The notes: generated from the sequence alone by a model not told the origin. Positions 16,851-26,664 are shown, numbered from the stretch's first letter. The stretch: 37,711 bases of DNA from an uncultured Oscillospiraceae bacterium (GCA_904395905.1 CAJFNZ010000035.1:1-37711); one strand, 5' to 3'. Program-made: numbers and translations.

Positions 16851-17596
16851 GTCCGCTCCTTTTCCGCCGCAAAGTACACCCGCTGCTCCCCCGCCGCCGG
16901 CGGCTCCAGCCGCCGGTCGCCGAAGAGGGCAATCCGCCCGAAGCCGGCCTCGGCCAGCCACGCCCGCAGCTCCTCCGGCTCGTAGGCGTACTCGGCGTGC
17001 TCCTCAAAGCTCCGCCGCCACAGCGCCCCCTGGCGCTGGAACAGGTCGATGCCGTAGTAGCAGATCCGCTCCGCCGGCGCGTACTCGGCCCGCCAGACGC
17101 AGTAGGCCTCCTCGTTCTCGTCCAGGAACACCTGGCCGTCCAGGCTCCGGAGCTTCTCGGGCGTGTTGATGTCAAAGAAAAAGACGCCGCCGGGCGTCAG
17201 GGCCTCCCAGACCCGCCGGAAGGTCTCCCGGCAGGCCGCCGGCTCGGTGACATAGTTCAGGCTGTCCAGACAGCAGACCACCAGCTCCACCGGCGCCGGC
17301 AGCGCCAGGGCCTCCATCCGCTGGCAGACCAGCACCGGCCGCGGCGCCGGCAGCGCCAGGACCTTGTCGCAGGCCGCCGTGAGCATCTCCGCCGAGGCGT
17401 CCACCCCGGTCACCGCCCAGCCCCGCCGGGCCAGGCGGACCGTCAGGGAGCCGGTGCCGCAGGCCAGGTCCACCGCCGACCGGGGCGCCTTGCCCCACCG
17501 GGCCAGCACCGCGTCGAGGAAGGCCGCCACGGCGTCGTAGTCCACGTCCCGGGTCAGGCCGTCGTAGGACTGGGCCAGGGCCTCGTAGGCGCTCAC
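16847..17596 (-). CDS. Class I SAM-dependent methyltransferase
   Basis: GTG start VSAYEALAQSYDGLTRDVDYD; SAM motif VDLACGTGSLTVRLARRGW; 4-bp overlaps with both neighbours. Confidence 0.88.
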   Translation of the reverse strand: MSAYEALAQSYDGLTRDVDYDAVAAFLDAVLARWGKAPRSAVDLACGTGSLTVRLARRGWAVTGVDASAEMLTAACDKVLALPAPRPVLVCQRMEALALPAPVELVVCCLDSLNYVTEPAACRETFRRVWEALTPGGVFFFDINTPEKLRSLDGQVFLDENEEAYCVWRAEYAPAERICYYGIDLFQRQGALWRRSFEEHAEYAYEPEELRAWLAEAGFGRIALFGDRRLEPPAAGEQRVYFAAEKERT

Positions 17597-17898
17597 GCCT
17601 CCTCCTCCTGCCCGTCCAGCCGGCCGAAGATCTCCCGATAGGCGTCGGTGCCGTAGTTCAAACACCGGTTGACCCGGCTGATGGTGGCGCTGCTGGCGCC
17701 GGTCTGCTCAAGGATGTCGTTGTAAATCATCCCCTGATTCAGCAGCCGCGCCACCTCGAACCGCTGCTCCATGGCCTTCAGCTCGGACACCGTGCACAGG
17801 TCCACGAAGAAGTTGTAGCACTCCTCCGGGGTCTTGAGCAGCAAAATGGCCCGGTACAGCTCGTTGTTGGGGTCGGAACGCTTGTTGCGGTTGTTCAC
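17593..17898 (-). CDS. yerC: YerC/YecD family TrpR-related transcriptional regulator
   Basis: LLKTPEECYNFFVDLCTVSELKAMEQRFEVARLLNQGMIYNDILEQTGASSATISRVNRCLNYG. Confidence 0.95.
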   Translation of the reverse strand: MNNRNKRSDPNNELYRAILLLKTPEECYNFFVDLCTVSELKAMEQRFEVARLLNQGMIYNDILEQTGASSATISRVNRCLNYGTDAYREIFGRLDGQEEEA

Positions 17899-17949
17899 GG
17901 TCGCACCTCCATGGACGGACCCGCCCGGCGGGCGGGTCTCTCAATTCGT

Positions 17950-17978
17950 ATTTTAACATTCTAAACGGTGAAAGTAAA
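17950..17978 (-). promoter_or_regulatory. Candidate promoter of the yerC-methyltransferase-hslO operon
   Basis: TTTACT-N17-TAAAAT on the - strand. Confidence 0.5.
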
Positions 17979-17990
17979 GGCCTCCCGGCG

Positions 17991-18024
17991 AAAAAGCGCC
18001 CGGGATGTCCCCATCCCGGGCGCT
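17991..18024 (-). terminator. Intrinsic terminator of ftsZ
   Basis: 13-bp perfect stem AGCGCCCGGGATG (17995-18007) / CATCCCGGGCGCT (18012-18024), with TTTTT on the - strand. Confidence 0.92.
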
Positions 18025-18046
18025 GTGAAGAGATTGCGTCTCTTGG

Positions 18047-19141
18047 TTATTTGTCAAAAATTTTCAGCAGGGCGTCGATGTCGTCGTCCTCCAGCTTATT
18101 GGGGGACGGCGCGGCCGACGGGGCGGCCTTGGCCTTCTCCCCGGCCACCGTGAACATCCCGGTCGCCTTGACCGGGCCCTTGCCCGCGGCGTCGTCAAAG
18201 CCCGTGGCGATGACGGTGACGCGCATCTCGTCGTCCAGGGAGTTGTCGAAGGCGGCGCCGAAGATGATGTTGGCGTCGGGGTTGGCGGCCTCCATGACGA
18301 TGTTGGCGGCCGTCTCCACGTCCTCCAGGGCCAGGTCGGCCGAGCCCGCCACGTTGATGAGGACGCCCATGGCGCCGTTGATGGACGTCTCCAGCAGGGG
18401 GCTGGCCACGGCGGCCATGGCGGCCTGTTCGGCCTTGTCCCGGCCCGAGGCGGTGCCGACACCCATGTGGGCCCGGCCGGCGTCCTTCATGATGGCCGAC
18501 ACGTCGGCGAAGTCCAGGTTGATGATGACCTCCTCCGAATAGCCCACCAGCTGGGAGATGGAGTTGACGGCCTGCTTAAGGACGTCGTCGGCGATGCCGA
18601 AGGCGTTGGCGAAGGTGATTTTCTGGTCGGTGACGTACTTGAGCCGGTCGTTGGGGATGATAATCAGGGCATCCACCTTCTCCGACAGCTCGGCGATGCC
18701 GGCCTCGGCCTGGCGCATCCGGTTGGCGCCCTCGAAGCGGAAGGGCTTCGTCACGACGCCCACCGTGAGGATCCCCGACTCGTGGGCCAGGTCGGCGATG
18801 ATGGGCGCCGCGCCGGTGCCGGTGCCGCCGCCCATGCCGGCGGTGATGAAGACCATGTCGGTGCCCTCCAGGGCCTTGGCAATCAGCGCACGGCTCTCCT
18901 CGGCCGACTTCTTGCCGATGTCGGGCTTGGAGCCGGCGCCCATGCCGCCGGTCAGCTTCTCGCCGATTTGAATCTTATTGGGACACTTGGACTTGTTCAA
19001 GTCCTGTTTATCGGTATTGACGGCGACGAACTCCACGCCCTGCATCCCGCTGGCAATCATGCGATTGACCACGTTGTTGCCGGCGCCGCCGACGCCGATG
19101 ACCTTTATTGATACGACCCGATCCTTATAAACCTCATCCAT
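18047..19141 (-). CDS. ftsZ: Cell division protein FtsZ
   Basis: [18 protein letters not shown]; tubulin signature [11 protein letters not shown]-terminal peptide [11 protein letters not shown]. Confidence 0.98.
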   Translation of the reverse strand: MDEVYKDRVVSIKVIGVGGAGNNVVNRMIASGMQGVEFVAVNTDKQDLNKSKCPNKIQIGEKLTGGMGAGSKPDIGKKSAEESRALIAKALEGTDMVFITAGMGGGTGTGAAPIIADLAHESGILTVGVVTKPFRFEGANRMRQAEAGIAELSEKVDALIIIPNDRLKYVTDQKITFANAFGIADDVLKQAVNSISQLVGYSEEVIINLDFADVSAIMKDAGRAHMGVGTASGRDKAEQAAMAAVASPLLETSINGAMGVLINVAGSADLALEDVETAANIVMEAANPDANIIFGAAFDNSLDDEMRVTVIATGFDDAAGKGPVKATGMFTVAGEKAKAAPSAAPSPNKLEDDDIDALLKIFDK

Positions 19142-19217
19142 GTGGCTTTCCTCCTATGTAAGATACCGCAACACCTGGGGGTGTACAGAACGTTCCAGTT
19201 TAGATGATACCGATGAT

Positions 19218-19246
19218 ATTTTAGCGCGAAAATGCCGTAAGGTCAA
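19218..19246 (-). promoter_or_regulatory. Dedicated promoter of ftsZ
   Basis: TTGACC-N17-TAAAAT on the - strand, between ftsQ and ftsZ. Confidence 0.65.
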
Positions 19247-19253
19247 CAGAATT

Positions 19254-20198
19254 TCACGAAATCTCCGTGGAATTCTCTGCCGAAGGCTCCGTCTGGCCGA
19301 GCGCCTCGTTCCACGGCGTGTAGGTGGCGCCGTTCTCCCCGCTGAGGGACAAATCGATGACGCCACCCTCCGCCACCCGCTCGTCCGCCAGGATGGCCGT
19401 CAGGTACTGCATTTTATACTCCATTTGGTCTGTGCCGCCCAGATGAATTTCAAAGAGGGTCCCGTACCACAGGACGATGTCGTAGGGCCGCTCCACGTTG
19501 ATTTCCACAATTTGCGAAAGGAACTCGGTCTCCTCCAGCAGCGCCAGGACCGTCTCGGCGGCGGCCAGGTTCTCGGCCTGCTCCGAGGCCGCCTGGGCCC
19601 CCACCTCCGGCGCCTGGACCAGGAAGCCCACCAGCTGCGGATAGTCCGCGGCCGTGACGCCGGCCTCCTCCAGCAGCCGTCCGCCGCTGCTCATCAGCCA
19701 CTGGCTGCCGTCCTCGGCCTCGACCAGATAGGCCGCGTCGCTCTCGGTGACGGTGATGACCACCGTGGACGGCAGCACCCGCTCCATGTGGACCGCGGAC
19801 ACATAGGGCAGCGCCGCCATAATCCGGCCGCTGGCCGTCCGCTTCTGGATGGTCAGCAGGTTCTCCCCCACCGTCAGCCCCGAGGCCTCCACCACCTGCT
19901 CGGCGGTGTAGATCTGGTTGCCGGCCACCTGGATCTCGGTAATCCGGAAGAAAATGGCCATTCCCGCCAGGCACACCGCCGCCACCAGCACCGTGGCCAG
20001 CAGCCGCAGCAGCATACCGCTCCGCCGCCGGCGGGGCGGGCGCTCTCGCCGGGCCTGGGGCCGCCGGTCCCCCCGGTCCGGCGGCCGTTGGGCCGGGGGC
20101 CGCCTTCCGGCCTGCTGGCGCGGCGGCTGCCGGCGCTGGGGCGGCCGGCGGCCGTCCTCCCGGCGGCGTCCGGATCTTCCGTCTCTGGTGTTTGCCAT
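19254..20198 (-). CDS. ftsQ: FtsQ/DivIB-type POTRA cell division protein
   Basis: Arg/Pro-rich N-tail, single TM (LLRLLATVLVAAVCLAGMAIFF), then ITEIQVAGNQIYTAEQVVEASGL POTRA start. Confidence 0.88.
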   Translation of the reverse strand: MANTRDGRSGRRREDGRRPPQRRQPPRQQAGRRPPAQRPPDRGDRRPQARRERPPRRRRSGMLLRLLATVLVAAVCLAGMAIFFRITEIQVAGNQIYTAEQVVEASGLTVGENLLTIQKRTASGRIMAALPYVSAVHMERVLPSTVVITVTESDAAYLVEAEDGSQWLMSSGGRLLEEAGVTAADYPQLVGFLVQAPEVGAQAASEQAENLAAAETVLALLEETEFLSQIVEINVERPYDIVLWYGTLFEIHLGGTDQMEYKMQYLTAILADERVAEGGVIDLSLSGENGATYTPWNEALGQTEPSAENSTEIS

Positions 20199-20238
20199 GG
20201 GTCTTCTGTGCCTCCTGTGCCGGCCGGGCCGGCGATGG

Positions 20239-21492
20239 TCACGGGTTCCTTCGTACGTCTGCGCCGAGCTGCCGCAGCGTCTCGGGCAGGTCCTGGTAGC
20301 CCCGGCGGATGTGGTCCACGCCGGCGACGCGGCTCTCCCCCTCCGCCTGGAGGGCTCCGATAATCAGGGCCGCGCCGCAGCGGAGGTCCGTGGCGGCCAT
20401 ATCGGCCCCGTGGAGCCGCCGCACGCCCCGGACCACCGCCCGGCAGCCGTACTGGCGGATGTCCGCCCCCAGCCGCCGCAGCTGGTCCACGTGGCGCAGC
20501 CGGTCCTCAAAGATGGTCTCGGTGAAGCCGGTGGTCCCCGCCGCCCGGAGGACGGCCGCCATCAGCGGCGCCTGGGCGTCGGTGGGAAATCCCGGATACG
20601 GCCGGGTCACCAGGCTGCCCGGCGGCTCCAGCCGCTCCGGCGCCGCCAGGTGGAGGCCCTCCCCCGTCTGGCGGAGGCGGCAGCCGGCCCGCTCCAGGGC
20701 GTCGGTGACCTCCGGCAGGCAGTCGGCCCGGGCGCCCCGGAGGAACACCCGCCCGCCGCAGCCGGCCGCGGCGCAGAGATAGGTAGCGGCCTCCATCCGG
20801 TCGGCCATGACGGCATACGTCCCGCCGTGGAGCGGGAAGCCGCCCTCCACGGTCAGCCGCCCGGTGCCCTCGCCGGCCACATCCGCGCCCATGGCCCGGA
20901 GAAAGCGGACCAGGTCGGCAATCTCCGGCTCCCGGGCGGCGTTGTCGATGACCGTGGTGCCGGGGCAGCCCAGGGCCGCCAGCAGGGCGTTCTCCGTGGC
21001 CCCGACGCTGGGGCAGCGGAACGCCAGGTGCCGTCCGGCCGGGTTCTCGGCCTGACAGAGGAGCCGCTCCCCCTCGCACCACCACCGGGCGCCCAGCTGC
21101 TCCATGGCCCACAGGTGAAAATCGATGGGCCGGCAGCCCAGGGCGCAGCCGCCGGGGGCCGCCAGCTCCGCCCGGCCACACCGGGTCAGCAGGGCCCCCA
21201 GGAACAGCACCGAGGAGCGCATCCCGGCCATCAGGTCCGTGGGGACGTCGCAGCGGCAGAGGGCGGAGGCGTCCACCCGGACCCGGTCGCCCCGCCGCCA
21301 GACCCGGCAGCCCAGGTGGGCGAGGATTTCCAGGGCCGTGTCCACGTCGGCGATGGCCGGGCAGCGGGACAGCTCCACCGGGCCGCGGCAGCAGACGCAG
21401 GCCGCCAGGATGGGCAGGGCGCTGTTCTTGGCGCCGTGGATGGTGACCGCGCCGTTCAGGGGCCGGCCGCCGTTGATTGCATAGGTTTCCAT
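20239..21492 (-). CDS. murA: UDP-N-acetylglucosamine 1-carboxyvinyltransferase
   Basis: METYAINGGRPLNGAVTIHGAKNSALPILAA; catalytic-Cys motif PGGCALGCRPIDFH retained. Confidence 0.95.
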   Translation of the reverse strand: METYAINGGRPLNGAVTIHGAKNSALPILAACVCCRGPVELSRCPAIADVDTALEILAHLGCRVWRRGDRVRVDASALCRCDVPTDLMAGMRSSVLFLGALLTRCGRAELAAPGGCALGCRPIDFHLWAMEQLGARWWCEGERLLCQAENPAGRHLAFRCPSVGATENALLAALGCPGTTVIDNAAREPEIADLVRFLRAMGADVAGEGTGRLTVEGGFPLHGGTYAVMADRMEAATYLCAAAGCGGRVFLRGARADCLPEVTDALERAGCRLRQTGEGLHLAAPERLEPPGSLVTRPYPGFPTDAQAPLMAAVLRAAGTTGFTETIFEDRLRHVDQLRRLGADIRQYGCRAVVRGVRRLHGADMAATDLRCGAALIIGALQAEGESRVAGVDHIRRGYQDLPETLRQLGADVRRNP

Positions 21493-21552
21493 GGTTCCCT
21501 CCGCATCCGCAAGGCATCGCAGTTGATACCTCATCGTATGCGGAAGAATCCG

Positions 21553-22680
21553 TCAGCGTGTCTTGGCCAGTTCCAAAAGGACGCCGTAGATCTGCTCGGC
21601 GGAGTCCACCACGGCCAGCTCCCGGAGGGCGGTGCGCATGGCGGCCCGCCGCGCCGGGTCTCCCAGCAGCGCCCGGGCGGCCTCATAGAGGCTGCCGCCG
21701 TCGCACTGGCTCTCCCGGAGGACCAGGGCCGCGCCGCGGCCCTCGAGGATCCGGGCGTTCTTCTCCTGGTGGTTGCCCGTGGCGTTGGGCGACGGCACCA
21801 GGATGCACGGCGTCCCCGACGCGGCCACCTCGCTGATGGTGGACGCGCCGCTGCGGCAGATGACCAGATCCGCCGCGGCCATCAGGCAGGGCATATCGTA
21901 GATATATTCCCGCATGTCAATGGACGGGTGGGCCGCCAGGTCCAGCCCGGCCTTGGCCACGTACTCCGGCATCCACCGCCAGCCGAAGCTGCCGGTGGCG
22001 TGGACGTGGTGGAAGGGGTCGCCGTCGGCCGCCTCCCGCACCATGAACTCGGTGATTTTCTTGTTCATCTCCCGGGCCCCGAGGCTGCCCCAGTAGGACA
22101 CCACCAGCGGCCGCTCGTCCAGGCCCAGCTGCCGCCGCGCCTCGGCGCGGGACGTGTACAGGAACTCCTGGCGCACCGGCATCCCGGTGACGACCACCCG
22201 CTCGGGATTCTCGTACTGCTCGCGGCTCTCCTCGAAGTTGACGAGGATCCGCTCGGCGCCCTTGGCCACCATCCGGGTGGTGAGGCCCGGCACGGCGTTG
22301 GCCTCGTGGACGGCCGTGGGGACGTGCTTCCGGGCCCCCTCCCGGAGCATCGGGTAGCTGGCGTAGCCGCCGGTGCCCAGGATGACCCCCGGCTGGAAGT
22401 CCGCGAGGATCCGGTCGGCCTTCCGGAAGGCGCTGTGGAGGTTCCGCAGCGTCCGCACGTTGTGGAGGATCCCTCTGGGGGTCAGGCTCCGCTGGAAGTT
22501 GGACACAGTCAGCGTCTCCAGGCGGAAGCCCTCCCGCGGGACCAGGTCCCGCTCCATGCCGTCCTCGGCCCCCACAAAGAGGATCCCCCAGTCGGGACGC
22601 CGCTCCCGGACCAGCTTGGCGACGGCCAGGGCCGGGTTGATGTGGCCGCCGGTGCCGCCGCAGGTGAAAATGACGTTCAT
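21553..22680 (-). CDS. murG: UDP-N-acetylglucosamine--undecaprenyl-PP-MurNAc-pentapeptide GlcNAc transferase
   Basis: MNVIFTCGGTGGHINPALAVA; ADLVICRSGASTISEVAASGTPCILVPSPNATGNHQEKNA. Confidence 0.97.
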   Translation of the reverse strand: MNVIFTCGGTGGHINPALAVAKLVRERRPDWGILFVGAEDGMERDLVPREGFRLETLTVSNFQRSLTPRGILHNVRTLRNLHSAFRKADRILADFQPGVILGTGGYASYPMLREGARKHVPTAVHEANAVPGLTTRMVAKGAERILVNFEESREQYENPERVVVTGMPVRQEFLYTSRAEARRQLGLDERPLVVSYWGSLGAREMNKKITEFMVREAADGDPFHHVHATGSFGWRWMPEYVAKAGLDLAAHPSIDMREYIYDMPCLMAAADLVICRSGASTISEVAASGTPCILVPSPNATGNHQEKNARILEGRGAALVLRESQCDGGSLYEAARALLGDPARRAAMRTALRELAVVDSAEQIYGVLLELAKTR

Positions 22681-22690
22681 GGCCGCCCCC

Positions 22691-23839
22691 CTAGAGGAAA
22701 TTCCGCCGGTTGCTGCGGGAGATGTTCAGCACCAGGCCCATCTCAAAGAGCTGGAGCAGCAGCGCCGTGCCGCCGTAGGAGAAAAAGGGCAGGGAGATGC
22801 CCGTGGCCGGCAGGAAATTCGTGACGACGCCGATGTTGAAAAACACCTGGAGCATCAGCAGCGTCGTGAGCCCCGCGGCCACCAGGGAGCCGAACCGGTC
22901 CCGGGCGTGCATGGCAATCCAGTAGCCCCGGACGATGAGCATCACGAACAGGAGGATAATCAGCATGGCTCCGATGAAGCCCAGCTCCTCGCAGATGATG
23001 GGCAAAATGTAGTCGTTGTGCTCCTCGGGGAGGTACAGGTACTTCTGGCGGCTGCGGCCGAAGCCGAGGCCCATCAGCCCCCCGGAGCCGATGGCGTAGA
23101 GGGACTGGACAATCTGGTAGCCGTTGTCCGACGGGTCGGAGAAGGGGTCCCGCCAGGCGGTAATCCGGGCGTCGGCGTAGCTGAAGACCTGCAGGTACAA
23201 AAAGGCCGCCGCCGCCACCGCCACGATGCCCAGGGCGAACCAGCGGAGGCGGGTGCCGCCCAGGAACATCATCGCCGCGCCGGTGGCCAGGATGATGACC
23301 GTGGCCGACAGGTGCGGCTCCAGAGCCAGGAGGCCGGCAATGACCAGCAGGATGGCCGCAAAGGGCAGCACGCCGTACCGGAAGGTCTGCATCCGCTCCC
23401 GGAAGGAGGAAATCATCGCCGCAAACATCAGCACCACGCCCAGCTTGGCAATCTCCGAGGGCTGGAAGGTGGTGATGTTGAAAAAGTTAATCCACCGCGT
23501 GGCGCCGCCCTCCTCGATGCCGATGACCGGCACCAGCAGCAGCAGCCCGATGGAGCCGGCCAGGATGGGCACGGCCAGGGGACGCCAGACGTGGTAGTTG
23601 ATGCGGCTGACGACCCACATGATGAACAGCCCCGCCGTGGCGAACAGCCCCTGGCGGAAGAAGTAATACGTGGAGCTTCCTTCCTCCATATAGGCCCGGG
23701 CATAGCTGGCCGAGAACATCATGACGACGCCAATGAGAACCAGCAGCACCGTCAGAATCAAAAACGGCAGGTCCAGCAGACCCCGTTCATCCTCCAAAAC
23801 TTGCTTCTCTTTCGTCGGCAGTTGTTTGACAGCTTCCAT
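22691..23839 (-). CDS. ftsW: SEDS family cell division glycosyltransferase FtsW
   Basis: Polytopic; VFFNIGVVTNFLPATGISLPFFSYGGTALL SEDS signature. Confidence 0.95.
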   Translation of the reverse strand: MEAVKQLPTKEKQVLEDERGLLDLPFLILTVLLVLIGVVMMFSASYARAYMEEGSSTYYFFRQGLFATAGLFIMWVVSRINYHVWRPLAVPILAGSIGLLLLVPVIGIEEGGATRWINFFNITTFQPSEIAKLGVVLMFAAMISSFRERMQTFRYGVLPFAAILLVIAGLLALEPHLSATVIILATGAAMMFLGGTRLRWFALGIVAVAAAAFLYLQVFSYADARITAWRDPFSDPSDNGYQIVQSLYAIGSGGLMGLGFGRSRQKYLYLPEEHNDYILPIICEELGFIGAMLIILLFVMLIVRGYWIAMHARDRFGSLVAAGLTTLLMLQVFFNIGVVTNFLPATGISLPFFSYGGTALLLQLFEMGLVLNISRSNRRNFL

Positions 23840-23863
23840 GGGCCCTCCTTTGGGGTGCCCCGG

Positions 23864-24880
23864 TCACCAGCGGCCGATGACGCCGAAAAACGCCGCCACG
23901 CAGCAGACCAGGGTAATCAGGGTAAATACGGTGAAAATCTTGACCTCGCTCCAGCCGTTCATCTCGAAGTGATGGTGAATCGGGGCCATCTTGAACAGCC
24001 GCTTGCCGTGGGTCAGCTTGAAATAGCCCACCTGGAGAATCACCGACAGCGTCTCCACAATGTAAATCAGCCCGACCAGCAGCAGAATCAGCGGCATATC
24101 CAGGGCGAAGGCCAGGCCGCACACGGCCGCCCCCAGGAAGAGGGAGCCGGTGTCCCCCATGAACACCTTCGCCGGGTGGAAATTATAGGCCAGGAATCCG
24201 CCCAAACCGCCGAACAGCGCCGCCGGCACCAGGGCGATGGTGGTGCGCTCGAAGATGCTCCACACCGCGGCGATGACGGCGAAGAAGGCCATCACCGGCA
24301 TGGTCACCCCGGCGGCCAGGCCGTCGATGCCGTCGGTCAGGTTCACCGCGTTGACGCAGCCGACGATGACGAACATGGCGAACACCATATACACCACCCA
24401 GTTCACCGGGACCGTGACGTTGGCGAAGGGGATATACAAATCGTTCGTCAGGTGGCCGCTCCACCTCAGCAGGGCCAGGTAACAGGCCGCCGCCGCCAGC
24501 TGCAATGCAAACTTCTGCAGCGCCGTCAGGCCCAGGTTCCGCTTCTTCTTCACCTTCACATAGTCGTCCAGGAAGCCAATCACCCCGTAGACCAGGGAGA
24601 AGCCCAGGACGAACAGATGCTCCAGGTGCCCCTCGAGCATCTGGGGCCAGCCGGCCACGACCACCACGACGGCCGCCGCCCCGATAAAAATCACGCCGCC
24701 CATGGTGGGGGTGCCGGCCTTGGTGTTGTGCCAGCTGGGGCCATCCTCCCGAATGGCCTGGCCGGCCTTGAGCCGCCGAAGCAGGGGAATCAACAGCCGT
24801 CCCAACACCAGGGCCGCCACAAAGGCGCCCGCCGCCGCCAACAGCGGCAATCCCACCGTCTCCATTTGCGCCTGACTCAT
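23864..24880 (-). CDS. mraY: Phospho-N-acetylmuramoyl-pentapeptide-transferase
   Basis: Polytopic; GTPTMGGVIFI, NAVNLTDGIDGLAAG, FMGDTGSLFLG, APIHHHFEMNGW. Confidence 0.96.
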   Translation of the reverse strand: MSQAQMETVGLPLLAAAGAFVAALVLGRLLIPLLRRLKAGQAIREDGPSWHNTKAGTPTMGGVIFIGAAAVVVVVAGWPQMLEGHLEHLFVLGFSLVYGVIGFLDDYVKVKKKRNLGLTALQKFALQLAAAACYLALLRWSGHLTNDLYIPFANVTVPVNWVVYMVFAMFVIVGCVNAVNLTDGIDGLAAGVTMPVMAFFAVIAAVWSIFERTTIALVPAALFGGLGGFLAYNFHPAKVFMGDTGSLFLGAAVCGLAFALDMPLILLLVGLIYIVETLSVILQVGYFKLTHGKRLFKMAPIHHHFEMNGWSEVKIFTVFTLITLVCCVAAFFGVIGRW

Positions 24881-24947
24881 TCGCGCATCCTCCGTGTTTT
24901 TAATCAACAGTACACAACTGCTGGTGCTTGACTGGGTAGCCTCCACC

Positions 24948-25185
24948 GCCGTGCGCGCACGGCACGGCAGCACTCGGAAAAACGTACTCTTTTTCGCTCG
25001 CGGGACGGCGCAATCAGAAGTTTTCGTCCACCTTTTTCAAAAGGTGGCAGGGGGCCGGGGGACGGCGTCCCCCGGTCGCCCGCCGCAGCGGGCGAAATCC
25101 CCCCGCGCCCCACGGGCGCGGTCTGCTATGCCAAAGAAAAGCGCAGGAGGGGGTCCGGGGGAACCCTCGCCGGGGGTTCCCCCGG
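24948..25185. repeat. Hairpin-dense intergenic element inside the dcw operon (murF-mraY spacer)
   Basis: Palindrome GCCGTGCGCGCACGGC (24948-24963) and five perfect stem-loops at 25028-25047, 25055-25075, 25077-25094, 25103-25121 and 25155-25185. Confidence 0.8.
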
Positions 25186-25253
25186 GGGCGGCCGGTTTGC
25201 AGCCCGCCCCCCATCCCGCAGCCAGCCCGGGCGGATTCCGTCCCGCGCGGCGG

Positions 25254-26639
25254 TCAGTCTTCCTCGTCCTCGTTCTGGAGGAACAGATTCAGCACCCGCT
25301 CCATCTTCATGCCGCGGCTGCCTTTGAAGAGCAGCGTGTCCCCCGGCCTGGCCAGGGAGCGCAGCTCGTGTATCAGCTGGTCCTGGTCGTCGTAGTACAT
25401 GGCCCGGTTACTGGGCATCCCGCCGGAGATGGCCCCGGTGACCACCCGGGTGGCGTTGACGCCGAAGGCCAGGATGAAGTCCGCCTTGCCCACGGCCAGG
25501 CGGCCCACCCGGTAGTGCTCGGCCATGGCCAGGCTGCCCAGCTCCAGCATATCTCCGAGGATGGCGAACTTCCGCCCCTCGCACGCCCGCTCGCCCAGGA
25601 CCTCCAGGGCCGCGGCCATGCTCTCGGGGCCGGCGTTGTAGCAGTCCTCGATAATCGTATAGCCGTTTTTCTCGTAGATCCGCTGGCGCGCGCCGGTATT
25701 CTCAAAGGAGGCCAGCCCCGCGGCCATGCTCTCCGCCGTGGCCCCCGACAGCATCGCCGCCGTGATGGCCGCCAGGGCGTTGTAGACCGTGTGCTGGCCG
25801 TTGGCCGGCACGAAGACCTCGAACTCCTGCCCGAAGGCCAGGACCGTGAAGCGGACGCCGTCGTTGTCGCTGCGGATCTGGGCGGCCCGCACGTCGCAGG
25901 CCACGTTGTCGATGCCGAAGTAGTAGTGCTTGAACGCCATGGAGTCCCGCAGGTTCCACAGCAGCGGCTCGTCGCCGTTCATCACCACCACGCCGTCGCT
26001 GCCCATGCCCTCGAGAATCTCCATCTTCGCCCGGAGGATTCCCTCCCGGGAGCCCAGATTCTCGATGTGCATGGTGCCGATGTTCGTGAAAATCGCCATG
26101 TCCGGCCGGGCAATCTTCGTCAGGTACGACATCTCCCCGAAGTGGTTCATCCCCAGCTCCAGGACGGCAATCTCCGTGTCCTCCTCGATGTCCATCACCG
26201 ACATGGGCACGCCGAGGTTGTTGTTGTGGTTGCCCTCGGTGCGGACCGTCCGGAACTGGCGCTGGAGGATGGCCGCGAGCATCTCCTTCGTGGTGGTCTT
26301 GCCGACGCTGCCCGTGATGGCCAGAACCTTGGCCTGCATCGTCTGCCGGTAGCCGGCGGCGATGGAGCCAAAGGCCGTCAGCGTATCCGACACCTGAACA
26401 TAGGGCACCCCCGCCGGCCGCTTCTCCCGGGCGTTGAGGACGGCCACGGCGCCGTTTTCCACGGCCCGGTGGATGAAATTGTGGCCGTCCACCCGCGCCC
26501 CGGGCAGGGGCACAAACAGCTGCCCGGGCTTGACCTCCCGGGAGTCGGTGGAGACCCCCAGCACTTCCACGTTTCCGTCCTGGGGCTCCAGGGTCCCGTT
26601 GCACCAGCGGGCAATCTGCTTGAGTTTCGTCGGTTTCAT
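25254..26639 (-). CDS. murF: UDP-N-acetylmuramoyl-tripeptide--D-alanyl-D-alanine ligase
   Basis: MKPTKLKQIARWCNGTL; ITGSVGKTTTKEMLAAIL; EGNHNNNLGVP; EDCYNAGPESMAAAL. Confidence 0.96.
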   Translation of the reverse strand: MKPTKLKQIARWCNGTLEPQDGNVEVLGVSTDSREVKPGQLFVPLPGARVDGHNFIHRAVENGAVAVLNAREKRPAGVPYVQVSDTLTAFGSIAAGYRQTMQAKVLAITGSVGKTTTKEMLAAILQRQFRTVRTEGNHNNNLGVPMSVMDIEEDTEIAVLELGMNHFGEMSYLTKIARPDMAIFTNIGTMHIENLGSREGILRAKMEILEGMGSDGVVVMNGDEPLLWNLRDSMAFKHYYFGIDNVACDVRAAQIRSDNDGVRFTVLAFGQEFEVFVPANGQHTVYNALAAITAAMLSGATAESMAAGLASFENTGARQRIYEKNGYTIIEDCYNAGPESMAAALEVLGERACEGRKFAILGDMLELGSLAMAEHYRVGRLAVGKADFILAFGVNATRVVTGAISGGMPSNRAMYYDDQDQLIHELRSLARPGDTLLFKGSRGMKMERVLNLFLQNEDEED

Positions 26640-26664
26640 TCGCGTCGCTCCTATCTCTCTGTGG

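Noticed and set aside
21090-21180. Possible fosfomycin-resistant MurA (Cys to Asp)
   Set aside because: The motif PGGCALGCRPIDFH keeps the catalytic-position Cys, so there is no sign of that substitution.
24894-25253. Protein-coding gene in the murF-mraY spacer (start of the 24894-26771 + ORF, or short - ORFs)
   Set aside because: The translation is low complexity, driven by the palindromes, and runs into antisense murF; treated as a non-coding repeat.
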